In this document: positions 18,701-27,999 of the stretch, one piece after another | How positions within the stretch are numbered: position 1 is the first letter of the stretch | Layout of the letters: each line of letters opens with the position of its first letter | NCBI GenBank assembly: GCA_035341015.1 | Contig: DAOQUL010000017.1 | Coordinates: 1 to 64,000, forward strand | Source of the DNA: JAKQIM01 sp029557965 | Lineage (GTDB): Bacteria; Chloroflexota; Anaerolineae; Anaerolineales; UBA4823 | DNA: 64,000 nucleotides | Direction of reading: 5' to 3' | Made by a program: the position numbers and the translations under genes | Notes under the pieces: model-generated | The model's database searches: none | What the model saw: the letters and a program-made list of their open reading frames with translations, nothing else | What the model was told of the DNA's origin: nothing

Positions 18701-19420
18701 AAAGTGGCCGGCACCATTCTTGCCGCCGGAGCCCCCACCGTGGTGGCCCTGCAAGAGGTGGAGAACATCGGCGTCTTGCAAGAGCTGGCTGCCCACGAGC
18801 TGCTGGCGGCTTACCAGTACCAGCCCGTCCTGATCGAAGGCTTCGACAGCCGCGGCATCGACGTGGGCTACCTGGTGCGCAGCGACCAGGCCCAGGTCAA
18901 AGACACCCAACAGCTCATGGCCCCCAACGATCTGTTCAGCCGCCCGCCCCTGCTGATCGAATTGGAAGTGCAAACCGCGGATGGTCCCCTGACCGTCTTC
19001 TTGCTCAACAATCACTTCCTCTCGATGAGCGCCGGTGTCGAAGCCACCGAAGGCACCCGTACTGCCCAGGCCGCCTGGAATGTCGAGATGGTCCAGCAGC
19101 TCTTGCTTGACCACCCCAACGCCTGCATTGCCGTGATGGGCGACCTGAACTCTTTCTTCGAGTCCCTGCCCATCCAAACCCTGCGTGCCGGCGGCTTGCT
19201 GCACGTCATGGACACCTTAGAGCCCGAACAGCGCTACTCCTACATCTACGATGGTGAATCACAGGTGCTGGATCACATCCTGGTCACCCAGGCCCTGTGG
19301 GATCGCATCGTGCAGGTCAACATCTTGCACACCAATGCCGATTATCCCCTCCCCATCCCCGGCGACACCTCGCCCCTCCACCAATCCGATCACGACCCCG
19401 TTGTGGCCGTATTCCGCTAA
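15788..19420 (+). CDS. Surface lipoprotein: lamin-tail domain plus endonuclease/exonuclease/phosphatase domain
   Basis: 1210 residues. A lipoprotein signal peptide ends in VLVTASC (Cys near residue 26) and is followed by a Pro/Thr-rich linker. Residues about 70-170 form a lamin-tail domain (VISEVLAGFQGNNNYEFIELYNRSNQIVDIQGW). Then come DUF11-like beta domains and OB-fold-like segments. Residues about 935-1210 are an EEP-type nuclease domain: FSLMTWNVENLFD, VVALQEVEN, FLLNNHFLS, AVMGDLNSF, LDHILVTQAL, HQSDHDPVVAVF, which supply the expected Asn, Glu, Asp, Asn and His active-site residues. It resembles ExeM/NucH-like extracellular DNases. ATG 15788 is chosen for its AGGAG and the signal peptide. 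It may degrade external DNA or phospho-substrates for uptake. Confidence 0.87.
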   Translation: MLARNRLYPILTGLLLLLFVLVTASCSRPTGQVTPTSAPPTGPEASPTPALAEETQAAPTPFVLSEGATPIVISEVLAGFQGNNNYEFIELYNRSNQIVDIQGWALWYRLAASREDVFVYRWTAPTLIPPYGHILLSLPGQDLGLPVDAVYETPINTNGGGLQLRQTDGTVLDMLAWGKAPENFYEGQPAPAMQNGVGLERLPGGDLGNAADSDDNSLDFVLQSNPNPQNTASQMTPLSQQRLEMTVSAPANAEPGTEYEYVITVANYTGQGIPNPVVFFTLPSELTIVDTIYSVPPAEELVLLGEGSVMPGAFTTSLAPLADGESQTITLRVAVPWTYFTAELRNALVQAETWSTPAFAGRVSTVISGGKIPIGTARGLMDADLVVEGVATMYTGALYAGTGNVKFYLQDETGGIQIQVFEGAGTVNVGIGARVQVRGTVGIYRNSMQIVPILVPDDVVVLEQPGSEMPAPLQVPIQQANTDAALPGQLIQIEGLVTRVEEFSYSYEIDIADPADPAVFLTLYVDKQTGIHVEQIEAGRLYRATGVLETYDTGLLLYPRIQDDLVEVFPPEPRLEVSAPALVEAGGVIEYTLTAYNHTPAPLTAAVIQAALPSGTELVDIQDGGVYDGVGLSWALPELAPDGGSAAVHFSVSVSGQSIEQVTLEGANLTAVEWPTPVLGPNASTFTGGRVPVWAIQGPGFRSPYLFQNLTTEGIVTAAYPDLGGFFIQETDADADPQTSEGIFVAYGAAIDPSAVTYNLGDSVQITGQVREVSGQTAIQLNSLAGMTILASGGEMPPAVELDPPPAVADADVYYETLEGMLVQVSGPAVAVSPINKYGEFVIVLAEHGVDRLFQGQDNGIAIVVDDGSNVEHIDASTIPQLVTAGDSITGLVGPLAYTFGRYKIEPLSMAVVYGERALAADNQQAPSLQPAAEGQFSLMTWNVENLFDTRDPHPSDPPLPTGKEYDQDLAKVAGTILAAGAPTVVALQEVENIGVLQELAAHELLAAYQYQPVLIEGFDSRGIDVGYLVRSDQAQVKDTQQLMAPNDLFSRPPLLIELEVQTADGPLTVFLLNNHFLSMSAGVEATEGTRTAQAAWNVEMVQQLLLDHPNACIAVMGDLNSFFESLPIQTLRAGGLLHVMDTLEPEQRYSYIYDGESQVLDHILVTQALWDRIVQVNILHTNADYPLPIPGDTSPLHQSDHDPVVAVFR

Positions 19421-19428
19421 GTAAAACG

Positions 19429-19478
19429 CGTAAAATCAGGTGAAGCAGTGCACTCCGGCTGCTTCACCTGATTTTACG
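19429..19478 (+). terminator. Perfect 20-bp hairpin after the nuclease lipoprotein gene
   Basis: Arms 19429-19448 and 19459-19478 pair without mismatch around a 10-nt loop. It lies 9 nt past the stop codon. There is no T-tract, so it may be a processing or mRNA-stabilising hairpin rather than a classical terminator. Confidence 0.7.
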
Positions 19479-19484
19479 GAATGA

Positions 19485-19490
19485 TATAAT
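19485..19490 (+). promoter_or_regulatory. Candidate -10 box (TATAAT)
   Basis: Perfect TATAAT just after the hairpin and 39 nt before the TTG start of the next gene; no convincing -35. Confidence 0.45.
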
Positions 19491-19529
19491 CAACCTCACC
19501 TTAAGAGACACTCGCAAAAAAACAACACC

Positions 19530-20729
19530 TTGAATCAACCGCCTCAAAAACCGCTCTCCTCTCGCAGGTATTGGCTTATCCTGGCTGTCGTCGCGCTGGG
19601 GATCGTGACCCTGGCTGTGATATTCCTGCTTTACCGCCTGGTTCAAAACCAGGCCTTGCGCAACCTCAGCGGCACCCAAACCGCCGGTGTCGACTACAGC
19701 CTTAGCCAATCTCCCACGGTTGAGACAACCGTTGAACCCGCTTCTATCCCCACCACCGACCCAAACGCCCCCCTCTCCACGCAGTGGAGAGGGGCCGGGG
19801 GTGAGGCGCCCGTCACACTCTTACCGCTCGCCGGCCCTGCCGCCCAAAGCAAGGCTGAATTCTCAGGTATGGCCTGGTACGGCGATACCTTGATCCTGCT
19901 GCCCCAATACCCCTCCCGCTTTGGGAACGTTGTTTTCGGCCTCCCCAAAGCGGCTATCCTCAGCTACCTCGCAGGCACATCCGGTGACCCGCTGGAACCC
20001 CTCCAAATCCCCCTCATCACCGGCGGCCTGGAAGACCAGGTGGATGATTTTGAAGGCTTCGAAGCCATTGCCTTTGCCGGAGACCAGGTCTACCTGGCTA
20101 TCGAAGCCAGCCCTGGGCGCCAGATGTTGGGCCACCTCGTGGCCGGCCGCATCGCCCCTGACCTGAGTGCCATCACCTTAGACCCCGCCACCCTGGTCGA
20201 AAACCCACCCCAGGCCCAGATCGACAATTTCACCGACGAATCGCTCCTGGTCTTTGACGGCGCTCTCTACACCTTCTTCGAAAACTACGGCCTCGATTTC
20301 AATCCTCACCGGGTCGCGCACTGCTTTGGCTTCGATCTCCAGCCCTGCCCCACGCCAACCCTGCCCTTCCCAGCCGTCGAATACCGCCTCACCGATGTCA
20401 CCCCGCCCAACGCACAGGGCCGCTTCTGGGCCATCAATTACTTCTTCACCGGCGACACCAAGATCGCCCCCCAGGCCGACCCGCTGGCCGAGCAGTACGG
20501 CCAAGGCCCTACCCATGCCATCTATGACACCGTTGAGCGCCTGGTCGAATTCCAGATCGGCCCCAGCGGCATCACCTTCACCGGCACAGCGCCCATCCAG
20601 CTTCAACTGCTGGAAGGCGATGAATCTCGCAACTGGGAAGGCATCGCCCTCCTGGACGACCAGGGCTTCTTGGTCGTCACCGACAAATTCCCCGAGACAC
20701 TGCTCGCCTTTATCTCTTGGGAAGATTAA
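19530..20729 (+). CDS. Membrane-anchored protein of unknown function, propeller-like ectodomain
   Basis: 399 residues. A short basic N-terminus is followed by one membrane helix (about residues 15-36), a Ser/Thr/Pro-rich linker, and a C-terminal domain of about 310 residues. That domain has repeated motifs of the kind EGFEAIAFAGDQVYLAIE and RNWEGIALLDDQGFLVVTDKF, as in beta-propeller proteins with esterase-like or SdiA-regulated folds. I do not recognise a family with certainty. The start is TTG with no clear ribosome site; no ATG precedes the membrane helix in frame. A REP-like palindrome (19770-19794) is translated inside the linker. The cell location should be the outer face of the membrane. 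Confidence 0.7.
   Translation: MNQPPQKPLSSRRYWLILAVVALGIVTLAVIFLLYRLVQNQALRNLSGTQTAGVDYSLSQSPTVETTVEPASIPTTDPNAPLSTQWRGAGGEAPVTLLPLAGPAAQSKAEFSGMAWYGDTLILLPQYPSRFGNVVFGLPKAAILSYLAGTSGDPLEPLQIPLITGGLEDQVDDFEGFEAIAFAGDQVYLAIEASPGRQMLGHLVAGRIAPDLSAITLDPATLVENPPQAQIDNFTDESLLVFDGALYTFFENYGLDFNPHRVAHCFGFDLQPCPTPTLPFPAVEYRLTDVTPPNAQGRFWAINYFFTGDTKIAPQADPLAEQYGQGPTHAIYDTVERLVEFQIGPSGITFTGTAPIQLQLLEGDESRNWEGIALLDDQGFLVVTDKFPETLLAFISWED
19770..19794. repeat. REP-like palindrome inside a coding region
   Basis: CCCCTCTCCAC, loop GCA, GTGGAGAGGGG: perfect 11-bp arms, followed by CCGGGGGTGAGG. It lies in the low-complexity linker of the gene at 19530-20729 and keeps the frame open. Confidence 0.75.
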
Positions 20730-20842
20730 ATAACCCCCACGCACTTCCACCGCCGCCCTAACCCGGGCCGACATCCTCCGGGCAGCATCTGTTTCTTGCC
20801 GTTCAAAACCATAGACCACACACAGGAAATAAGGAGAAAAAC

Positions 20843-23800
20843 ATGAACAAGAAATTCAATGTCATCTGGCGGGTTCTCGCCAGCCTGCTCATGCTTTTGG
20901 GGCTCGCCGCGCCCGCCTTCCCCGCCCGCGCCGCCGCCAGCGACCCCATCCATGCCAACAGCGAAATCGCCATTACGCTGGATGGCACCCGTGACGCCGG
21001 TTATATCAAGATCGCCGAAGACCTTCCCGGCGACCTGAGCTCTACCGGCCCAGGAGGCTGGATTGGGACTCACTGGACGGATCTGACCGCCCTGTATGTC
21101 GCCGCCGACGCCAGCAACCTTTATGTGTACGTCGACCTTCCGGCCTATTATTCTGGCTCAGATGGTCAGATTGGCCTGATTATTGAAACAGACAGCCAAC
21201 CCAATTCAGGCGGCAGCACCGACCCCTGGGGGAATGACATTGATTTCACCTTTACCAGTATCAACAGCTTTACATCTGCATTACCCCTTTTGCCCGATTA
21301 CGTCATTCGCGGCGATATAAGCACGAAAGGCGGTTGGACTGAGCTGCGTACCTGGAATGGCGCTGACTGGAACACCGGCGCAAGCGCAAACTGGGGTGGC
21401 ATCTCCGGCGGTGCCCTGATCGGTACCCATGTGGCCTACAGTTACAACCAGGGCGTTGAGTTCTCCATCCCCCTTACAGATATCGGCAGCCCCAACCCCG
21501 CTGACATCAAGCTTCAGTTTTTTGGTACCCAAGAAGGGGAAACCAAGGGCGCTTTCGATACCCTGATGAATGACGACCAAACCGTTGGCTGGGACGATGC
21601 CACCACGCTTTCTAAGCTGGTCTCGGTGCCCCTGGCCGTAGACCCTGATGGCGATCTGGCCTCGCCCGGCCCGGGCGATGCACCGCTTGCTGCATGGACC
21701 GACATGACCGCCATGCACGTTTGGGCTTCGCACAACACGCTGTATGCCTTCTTCCCCATGCCCGATTATGACGAAGATCTTTCGGAAGGCCAAATCGGCC
21801 TGACCATTGACACCCAGCCGGGCGGCGGCAGCACAGACCCCTGGGGCAACGCCATTACCTGGGCGTACACCACCACCGAACAGAACCTCGGTTCGACCCC
21901 TGTTCTCACTACCACCACCCTCTTGCCAGACTATATCATCCGCGGCAATATCTTTGGCTCAGGTGGCAACGGCTGGACCGAGCTGCGCACCTGGAACGGT
22001 GCCAACTTCAACACGGGCAACAGCATAGATTGGGGCGGCATCGGCGGCGGCGGCCAGCCCTCCCAGCCCGGCTCAAAGGTGGCCTGGAGCAATAACGACG
22101 GCCTGCGACTGGCCATTCCCTTTGCCGATATCAGCGTTTCAGCCGGCGATGAGATCAACCTCCAGTTCTTGGGTACCCAGGGCGGCGCCAGCAAGGGTGC
22201 TTACGACACCCTGCCGTCTGATGACCAGTCGCTAAACTGGGATGACCCCACCACCCAAAAAGTCTACGCCACCTACCAGATTCCTTTCGTCGATGCTCCC
22301 ATCGCCTCCCACGATAATTCCGTCTGGTGGGCCGAGTTGGGCCACAACAGCCGCGACCCCCTCTACCGCACTCCCGGCGGCCCGGTTTCCACCGGCACTG
22401 CCGTCACCTTGCGCCTGCGCGCGGCTGCCGGTGATCTCACCGCCGCCCAGGTGCGCGTCTGGAACGACCGTCTCGATGCCGATACCACCTACGACCTGGC
22501 CCTCGCTTCATCCGACACCCAGTACGACTGGTGGGAAGTGACTTTGCCCGCCAGCCCCGATTCCACCATCTACTGGTACCGCTTCATCGCCATCGATGGC
22601 AGCGATACCGACTATTACGAAGATGACAGCGGCCGCACCGGCGGCTGGGGGCAAGCCTTTGATGAAAGCCCCGATAATTCCTGGCAGCTCACCATTTACA
22701 AAGACGGCTACACCACCCCCGATTGGGTCAAGAACGCCATCTTCTACCAGATCTTCCCCGACCGCTTCCGCGATGGCGATCTCGACAACCACACCCCAGC
22801 CGGCACAGCCTTTTATGATGAGCCAGACACCGTCTTCCGCTCGAACCAGGCCAACTGGAACCAGCCTATCTGCAATCCCCGCGATGCCGCCGGCCCTTGC
22901 CCGGGCGCCTACAGCCAGAACTTCTACGGCGGCGACCTGCAGGGCATCCTGGATCAATTGGATTACATCGAAGAGCTGGGCATTACCGCCATCTACCTCA
23001 ACCCCATCTTCGAATCGCCCTCCAACCACAAGTACGATGCTTCTGATTACAGCGTCATCGACGACAACTTCGGCGACCTGGCCCTGTTCGAAAGCCTCGT
23101 TCAAGGAGCCAATGACCGTGGGATCAGGGTCATCCTGGATGGCGTCTTCAACCACACATCTTCCGACAGCCTCTACTTCGACCGTTACCATCGCTATGCC
23201 TCTGATGGCGCCTGCGAAAGCCACACCAGCCCCTACCGCGACTGGTATTACTTCACCGATGTCACCCCGGGCACGGGTTCCTGCGTCAGCAGCACGGGCG
23301 TCGCCAACGGTGCCAATTACGAGAGCTGGTGGGGGTACGACAGCCTGCCCAAGCTCGATTCGACCAAACCCGCCGTACGCGCCCTGATCTATTCCGGCCC
23401 TGGCGATCCCATCGCCATGTATTGGGTACGGAAAGATGAAGACCACCCCCGCGCTGATGGCTGGCGCCTGGACGTGGGCGCCGACGTTGACCCCGGCACC
23501 ACCAACGATCCCACCAACCTGTATTGGGACGAGTTCCGCACCGCCGTCCATAGCGCCAACCCCGAAGGCTACATCGTGGGCGAAGAATGGAGCTACGGCA
23601 CCGCCTGGCTCATCGGCGACGAGTGGGATGCCGTCATGAACTACAAGTTCAGCACCGCCGTGCTCGGTTTCTGGCGCGAGGGCTCCTTTACCGATAATGA
23701 TCACAACACTGGCAGCAGCGCCGGCCCCATCAACGAGCTCACCCCCTCTGAGCTCAACGAGCGCCTGCTTGACCTTCAAGAGCGCTACCCCGCTGAAGCC

Positions 23801-26597
23801 CTGTACGCCATGCTGAACTTGCTCGACAGCCACGATACCAACCGCGCCCTCTTCATGCTCGACAGCCGCACCGGAGAGAATGACGCCAGTATCTACCTCA
23901 AACCCGATTACAACTGGAGCGACGCCATCGTGCGCCTGCGCGGCACCGCCATCTTGCAGCTCACCCTGCCCGGCGCCCCCACCATTTACTATGGGGATGA
24001 AGTCGGCCTGGTGGGTCCCACCATCTACGCCGGCGGCAAATGGGAAGACGACCCCTACAACCGCCAGCCCTTCCCCTGGCTGGACCTGGTCGGCGACGAA
24101 CCCTTCTACAACCACCTCACTACCCAGGCCGGGCAGGATGCCATCCGCGATCACTACATCCTGCTCACCACCGCCCGCAACAACCACCCCGCCCTGCGCA
24201 CCGGCTCCTTTGACCCCCTGTTGGTGGACGACACCGACCTGGTCTACGCCTACGGGCGCAAGCTGATTGACACCGCTACGCCCGCCAATTCCGATGCCGC
24301 CGTCGTCATCCTCAACCGCGACACCGCTGCCCACACTTTCACCTACGATCTGAGCAGCTACCTGCCCGCCGGCACCGTGCTCACCGACGTACTCGCTACC
24401 GTCGCCCCCTACACCTACACCGTCCAGGTAGATGGCAGCCTCAGCCCAGCATTGAATGTATCCCCCATGTTCGGCGCCGTGCTGGTGCTCGCCAGCGGCA
24501 GCCTTAACCCGCCCGCCGCACCCCTCAACCTGCTTGCCGTCGAAGGCATTTCGCAGGTCGACCTGGCTTGGGATGCCTCGGCAGACGCCGCCAGCTATAA
24601 CCTCTACCGCAGCCCGCTCTCCGGCGGCGGCTATACCCTGATCACCAACACCACGGCCCTCACCTACACCGATATCGATGTGGTGAACAGCACCTGGTAC
24701 TATTACGTTGTCACTGCCGTGGGCACCAATGGCATGCAATCGGACTACTCCAACGAAGCCGCGGCTATGCCGCATTATGCGGTTGACGATGCCTTTATAC
24801 AGTGGCCCCCTGCCATCACCCATACTATCGGCCTGACGCCGACAGAGAACATCACCGGCAGTGCCTTCATCACCGATACATCAGGCCTTACCCCCGGCCT
24901 GCTGGCCCAGGTTGGCTTTGGCCCCACCACCACCCATCCCCTCAATTGGACCTGGTGGTCTGATGCAGCCTATAACGTTGACAATGGCGGTTACGATGAA
25001 TTCGCCGGCAGCCTCACCCCCGAATACACCGGTGATTTCGGCTATGTCTACCGCTTCTCCACCACCCGCGGTCGCGATTGGGTCTATGCTGACCTGAACG
25101 GCATCTTCACCGACACCCTGACCAATCCGGGTCTCTTGTTTGTCAACCCATCCACCGACATCATCGCTCCCACCGCCCCTCTCAGCCTCACCCTCAGCGA
25201 TTGGGACAGCAGCTACCTCGAGCTCACCTGGCAGCCGGCCACCGATGAGACCAGCCTCTACGCCTATGACGTGTTCCGTTCGGAGATCAGCGGCACCCTC
25301 GGTACGCATGTTGGGCGCGTCACAGCCCCCGCCACCGTCTTCACCGATACCGGCGTCACCACCAACCTCACCTACTACTACGTCGTCCAGGCCCTTGATA
25401 CCAGCTTCAACCGTTCGGACTACTCCAACGAAGTAGAAGGCACCCCCAAGCCCAAGGTGGTCCAGGTAACCTTCAACGTGGGCGTGCCCGACGATACCCC
25501 CGGCACGGTTTACATCGTCGGCGACCACCCCGCCCTCGCCACCTGGACTCCGGGCGCCCTGCCCATGACCTACAACATCACCGATTCGGTCTGGACTCGC
25601 ACGGTCGAGCTGCCCGATAAACAGCCGATCCAGTTCAAGTTCACCCGCGGTAGTTGGGAAAGGGTCGAATGGTGGGGCAGCATCGTAGATATGGCCAATC
25701 GCCACGCCGTCGTTGACTACGGCACCGACGGCACCCAGGTCATCGATCTCACCGCCACCGACTGGGGCATTGGCGATGATGATACCAAAGCCGTTCAGTA
25801 CTGGCGCGATCCCTACGTGATCGACTTTGCCCCCGCCGACCTGGCGGTGATGGTGCCCAACGACACCACCATCTGGGCTGCCTGGGGCAAGCCCATGACG
25901 GATACCACCACCTTCGAGGTCGAGGGCCCGGGCGGTCCAATCACCGGCACCTTCGGCTACGACGACCTCACCCGGCCCACCACCGTCTTCACCCCCAGCC
26001 TCATCCTGCCCCCAGGGATCTACACGGTCACGGTCATCGATCAAATCTCTGCGGATGGCCAGTCCCAGCAGATCCCGGCCACCTGGCAGTTCATGGTTGG
26101 CCCCTTACCCACCGTCCAACTTACCGGCGCAGCCTATAGCGCCGCCGAGGTCGATGGTGCGGCGGTCGTGACCGCCACGCTCAATACCCCCTCTCTGGCA
26201 TCAGTCACTGTAGACTATGCCACTGCCAACGGCACCGCCCTGGCTGGCGACGACTACACNNNNNNNNNNNNNNNNNNNNNNNNNNNNNNNNNNNNNNNNN
26301 NNNNNNNNNNNNNNNNNNNNNNNNNNNNNNNNNNNNNNNNNNNNNNNNNNNNNNNNNNNTGGCGACGACTACACCGCCCTCGATGGCACGCTCACCTTCG
26401 CCCCCGGCGAGACCCAAAAGGTGATCGCCATCGCATTGGTCAATGACACGCTGGTTGAGAGTGACGAAACCTTCACCCTCACCCTCAGCAGCCCCACCGG
26501 TGCTGCCCTCGGCAGCCCAAGCCAGGCCGTCCTCACTATCCTCGATGACGACGAGCAAATCATGTACTGGAAATTCCTGCCCATCCTTTTCCGCTAA
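20843..26597 (+). CDS. Giant secreted GH13 amylase/pullulanase-type glycosidase, interrupted by assembly gap
   Basis: A protein of about 1,885 residues once the gap is closed. Sec signal peptide (residues 1-33, ending ARAAAS). Two similar beta domains (about 40-260 and 265-475) resemble glucodextranase/amylopullulanase C-type modules. An N-domain (about 480-620) precedes a GH13 barrel (about 630-1160) with DGVFNH, DGWRLDVGAD (nucleophile Asp near 873), GEEW (acid/base Glu near 914) and LDSHDTNR. Two fibronectin III domains (about 1226-1315 and 1440-1535), a CBM20 starch-binding domain (about 1539-1640), an Ig-like domain and a Calx-beta domain follow. It ends in YWKFLPILFR. It should hydrolyse starch-like glucans outside the cell. 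AAGGAG precedes the ATG. The 100-N gap shifts the apparent frame. Confidence 0.9.
26260..26359. other. 100-N assembly gap with identical 15-bp flanks
   Basis: Exactly 100 N, a placeholder size. The 15 bases before it (26245-26259) and the first 15 after it (26360-26374) are the same, TGGCGACGACTACAC. Merging them restores one uninterrupted Calx-beta domain in frame. Confidence 0.98.
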
Positions 26598-26615
26598 CCG
26601 TCTCGTAGGGATTTA

Positions 26616-26652
26616 ATGGATACTGGCGGCGTTTTACGCCGCCAGTATCCAT
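26616..26652 (+). terminator. Strong 16-bp hairpin between amylase-type gene and MFS gene
   Basis: ATGGATACTGGCGGCG (26616-26631), loop TTTTA, and its exact complement at 26637-26652. It ends 11 nt before the MFS start. There is no T-tract after it. Confidence 0.65.
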
Positions 26653-26663
26653 CCCGCCAATAT

Positions 26664-27914
26664 ATGTCCAACCTCTTCAACCAACTTCCCATCATCAAAG
26701 AGCTGCGGGGGCTTCCCCGCCAGTTCCAGCTCATGTTTTGGGGCATGCTTCTAAGCACCATCGGGGCCAGCATGACCTGGCCCTTTTTGATGATCTATGT
26801 CAAAGCCCGCACCCAGCTCCCCCTGACCCAGGTTGCCAGCCTGCTAACCCTCAACGCCACCACCGGCCTCATTGCCGCCTTCATCGCCGGGCCCATCATC
26901 GACCGCGTGGGGCGCAAATGGGTCATGGTCTTCAGCCTGGTGGGCAACGGCCTGGTTTACCTGGCGCTCAGCCAGGCCTCCACCTTCCCGGCCTTTGCTG
27001 TCTTGCTCGCCCTGAGCGGCTGTTTCAACCCCCTCTACCGCGTGGGCGGCGATGCCATGTTGGCCGACCTCATCCCGCCTGCCCAACGCGCCGATACCTA
27101 TGCCCTCCTGCGCCTGAGCAACAACGTCGGCGTCGCGCTGGGGCCAACCATCGGCGGCTTGCTCACCACCATCTCGTATTCGGTGGCCTTTATCGGCGCT
27201 GCTGTCGGCATGATCAGCTACGGCCTGCTGTTGGCCTTCTTCGCCGTTGAAACCCTGGTGCATGCCGCCGCCCAAAAAACCGAAACCCAGGCCAGGCCGG
27301 CCCGCCTGGATATGCTGCTGGGCGGCTACGGCCATGTTCTGCGCGATCGCCACTTCATTTCGTTCACCATCATCTTCACCCTGGTGCAGGTATGCGCCGT
27401 GTTGATGTGGGTCTTAATGCCTGTGGTCGCCAAAGAGAATTTCGGTGTCGTCGAAAGCCGCTACGGGCTCATCCCCACCACCAATGCCCTGATGGTGGTC
27501 TTCCTGCAAGTTTTTGTCACCCTGCGCTCCAAGCGCTTCCCAGCCCTTGCCGTGTTGACCGTCGGGGCCTTGTTCTATGCCTTTGGCGTAGGCAGCGTGG
27601 CATTCAGCACCGGCTTTTGGGGTTTTTGGATCGCCATGGTGGTCATGACCCTGGGCGAGCTCTTGCTCATGCCTACCTCGTCTACTTATGTAGCCGGGTT
27701 GGCCCCGCCCGATATGCGCGGCCGGTATATGAGCATCTATGGTCTCACCTGGAGCGTGGCTTCAGGCATTGCCCCCATCGCCGGAGGCTACCTCAGCGAT
27801 AGCATTGGACCAGCCGCCATCTGGTATGCCGGCCTTGCCGCCGGGTTGATTGGCGCCGCCGGGTTTACCTGGCTTAAACATACCTCAGCAAGACGCGCTG
27901 AACAGACTTTTTAA
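26664..27914 (+). CDS. Major facilitator superfamily transporter
   Basis: 416 residues with about 12 membrane segments, the standard MFS topology. The loop between segments 2 and 3 contains DRVGRKWVMV, the MFS motif A variant. A central hydrophilic stretch (about 190-220, AAQKTETQARPARLD) separates the two halves. ATG 26664 is chosen over an in-frame ATG at 26616 because the earlier one lies within the hairpin and its residues are not membrane-protein-like. It resembles drug/sugar efflux-type members (DHA1-like); the substrate cannot be inferred. It follows the amylase-type gene, so a link to maltodextrin export or import is possible but unsupported. Confidence 0.88.
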   Translation: MSNLFNQLPIIKELRGLPRQFQLMFWGMLLSTIGASMTWPFLMIYVKARTQLPLTQVASLLTLNATTGLIAAFIAGPIIDRVGRKWVMVFSLVGNGLVYLALSQASTFPAFAVLLALSGCFNPLYRVGGDAMLADLIPPAQRADTYALLRLSNNVGVALGPTIGGLLTTISYSVAFIGAAVGMISYGLLLAFFAVETLVHAAAQKTETQARPARLDMLLGGYGHVLRDRHFISFTIIFTLVQVCAVLMWVLMPVVAKENFGVVESRYGLIPTTNALMVVFLQVFVTLRSKRFPALAVLTVGALFYAFGVGSVAFSTGFWGFWIAMVVMTLGELLLMPTSSTYVAGLAPPDMRGRYMSIYGLTWSVASGIAPIAGGYLSDSIGPAAIWYAGLAAGLIGAAGFTWLKHTSARRAEQTF

Positions 27915-27999
27915 TTCGGGTGCATTCTGCGTTTTGCCCGCTTTGTGCTATACTCATAGGATAATCCACCCGCACCCATCATTTTTCTGGAAGGATCTC

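Noticed and set aside
22508..24823. 771-codon open frame on the minus strand
   Set aside because: Antisense shadow of the GH13 gene; composition is Gly/Val/Ala-rich with no domain, and the plus strand carries all GH13 motifs.
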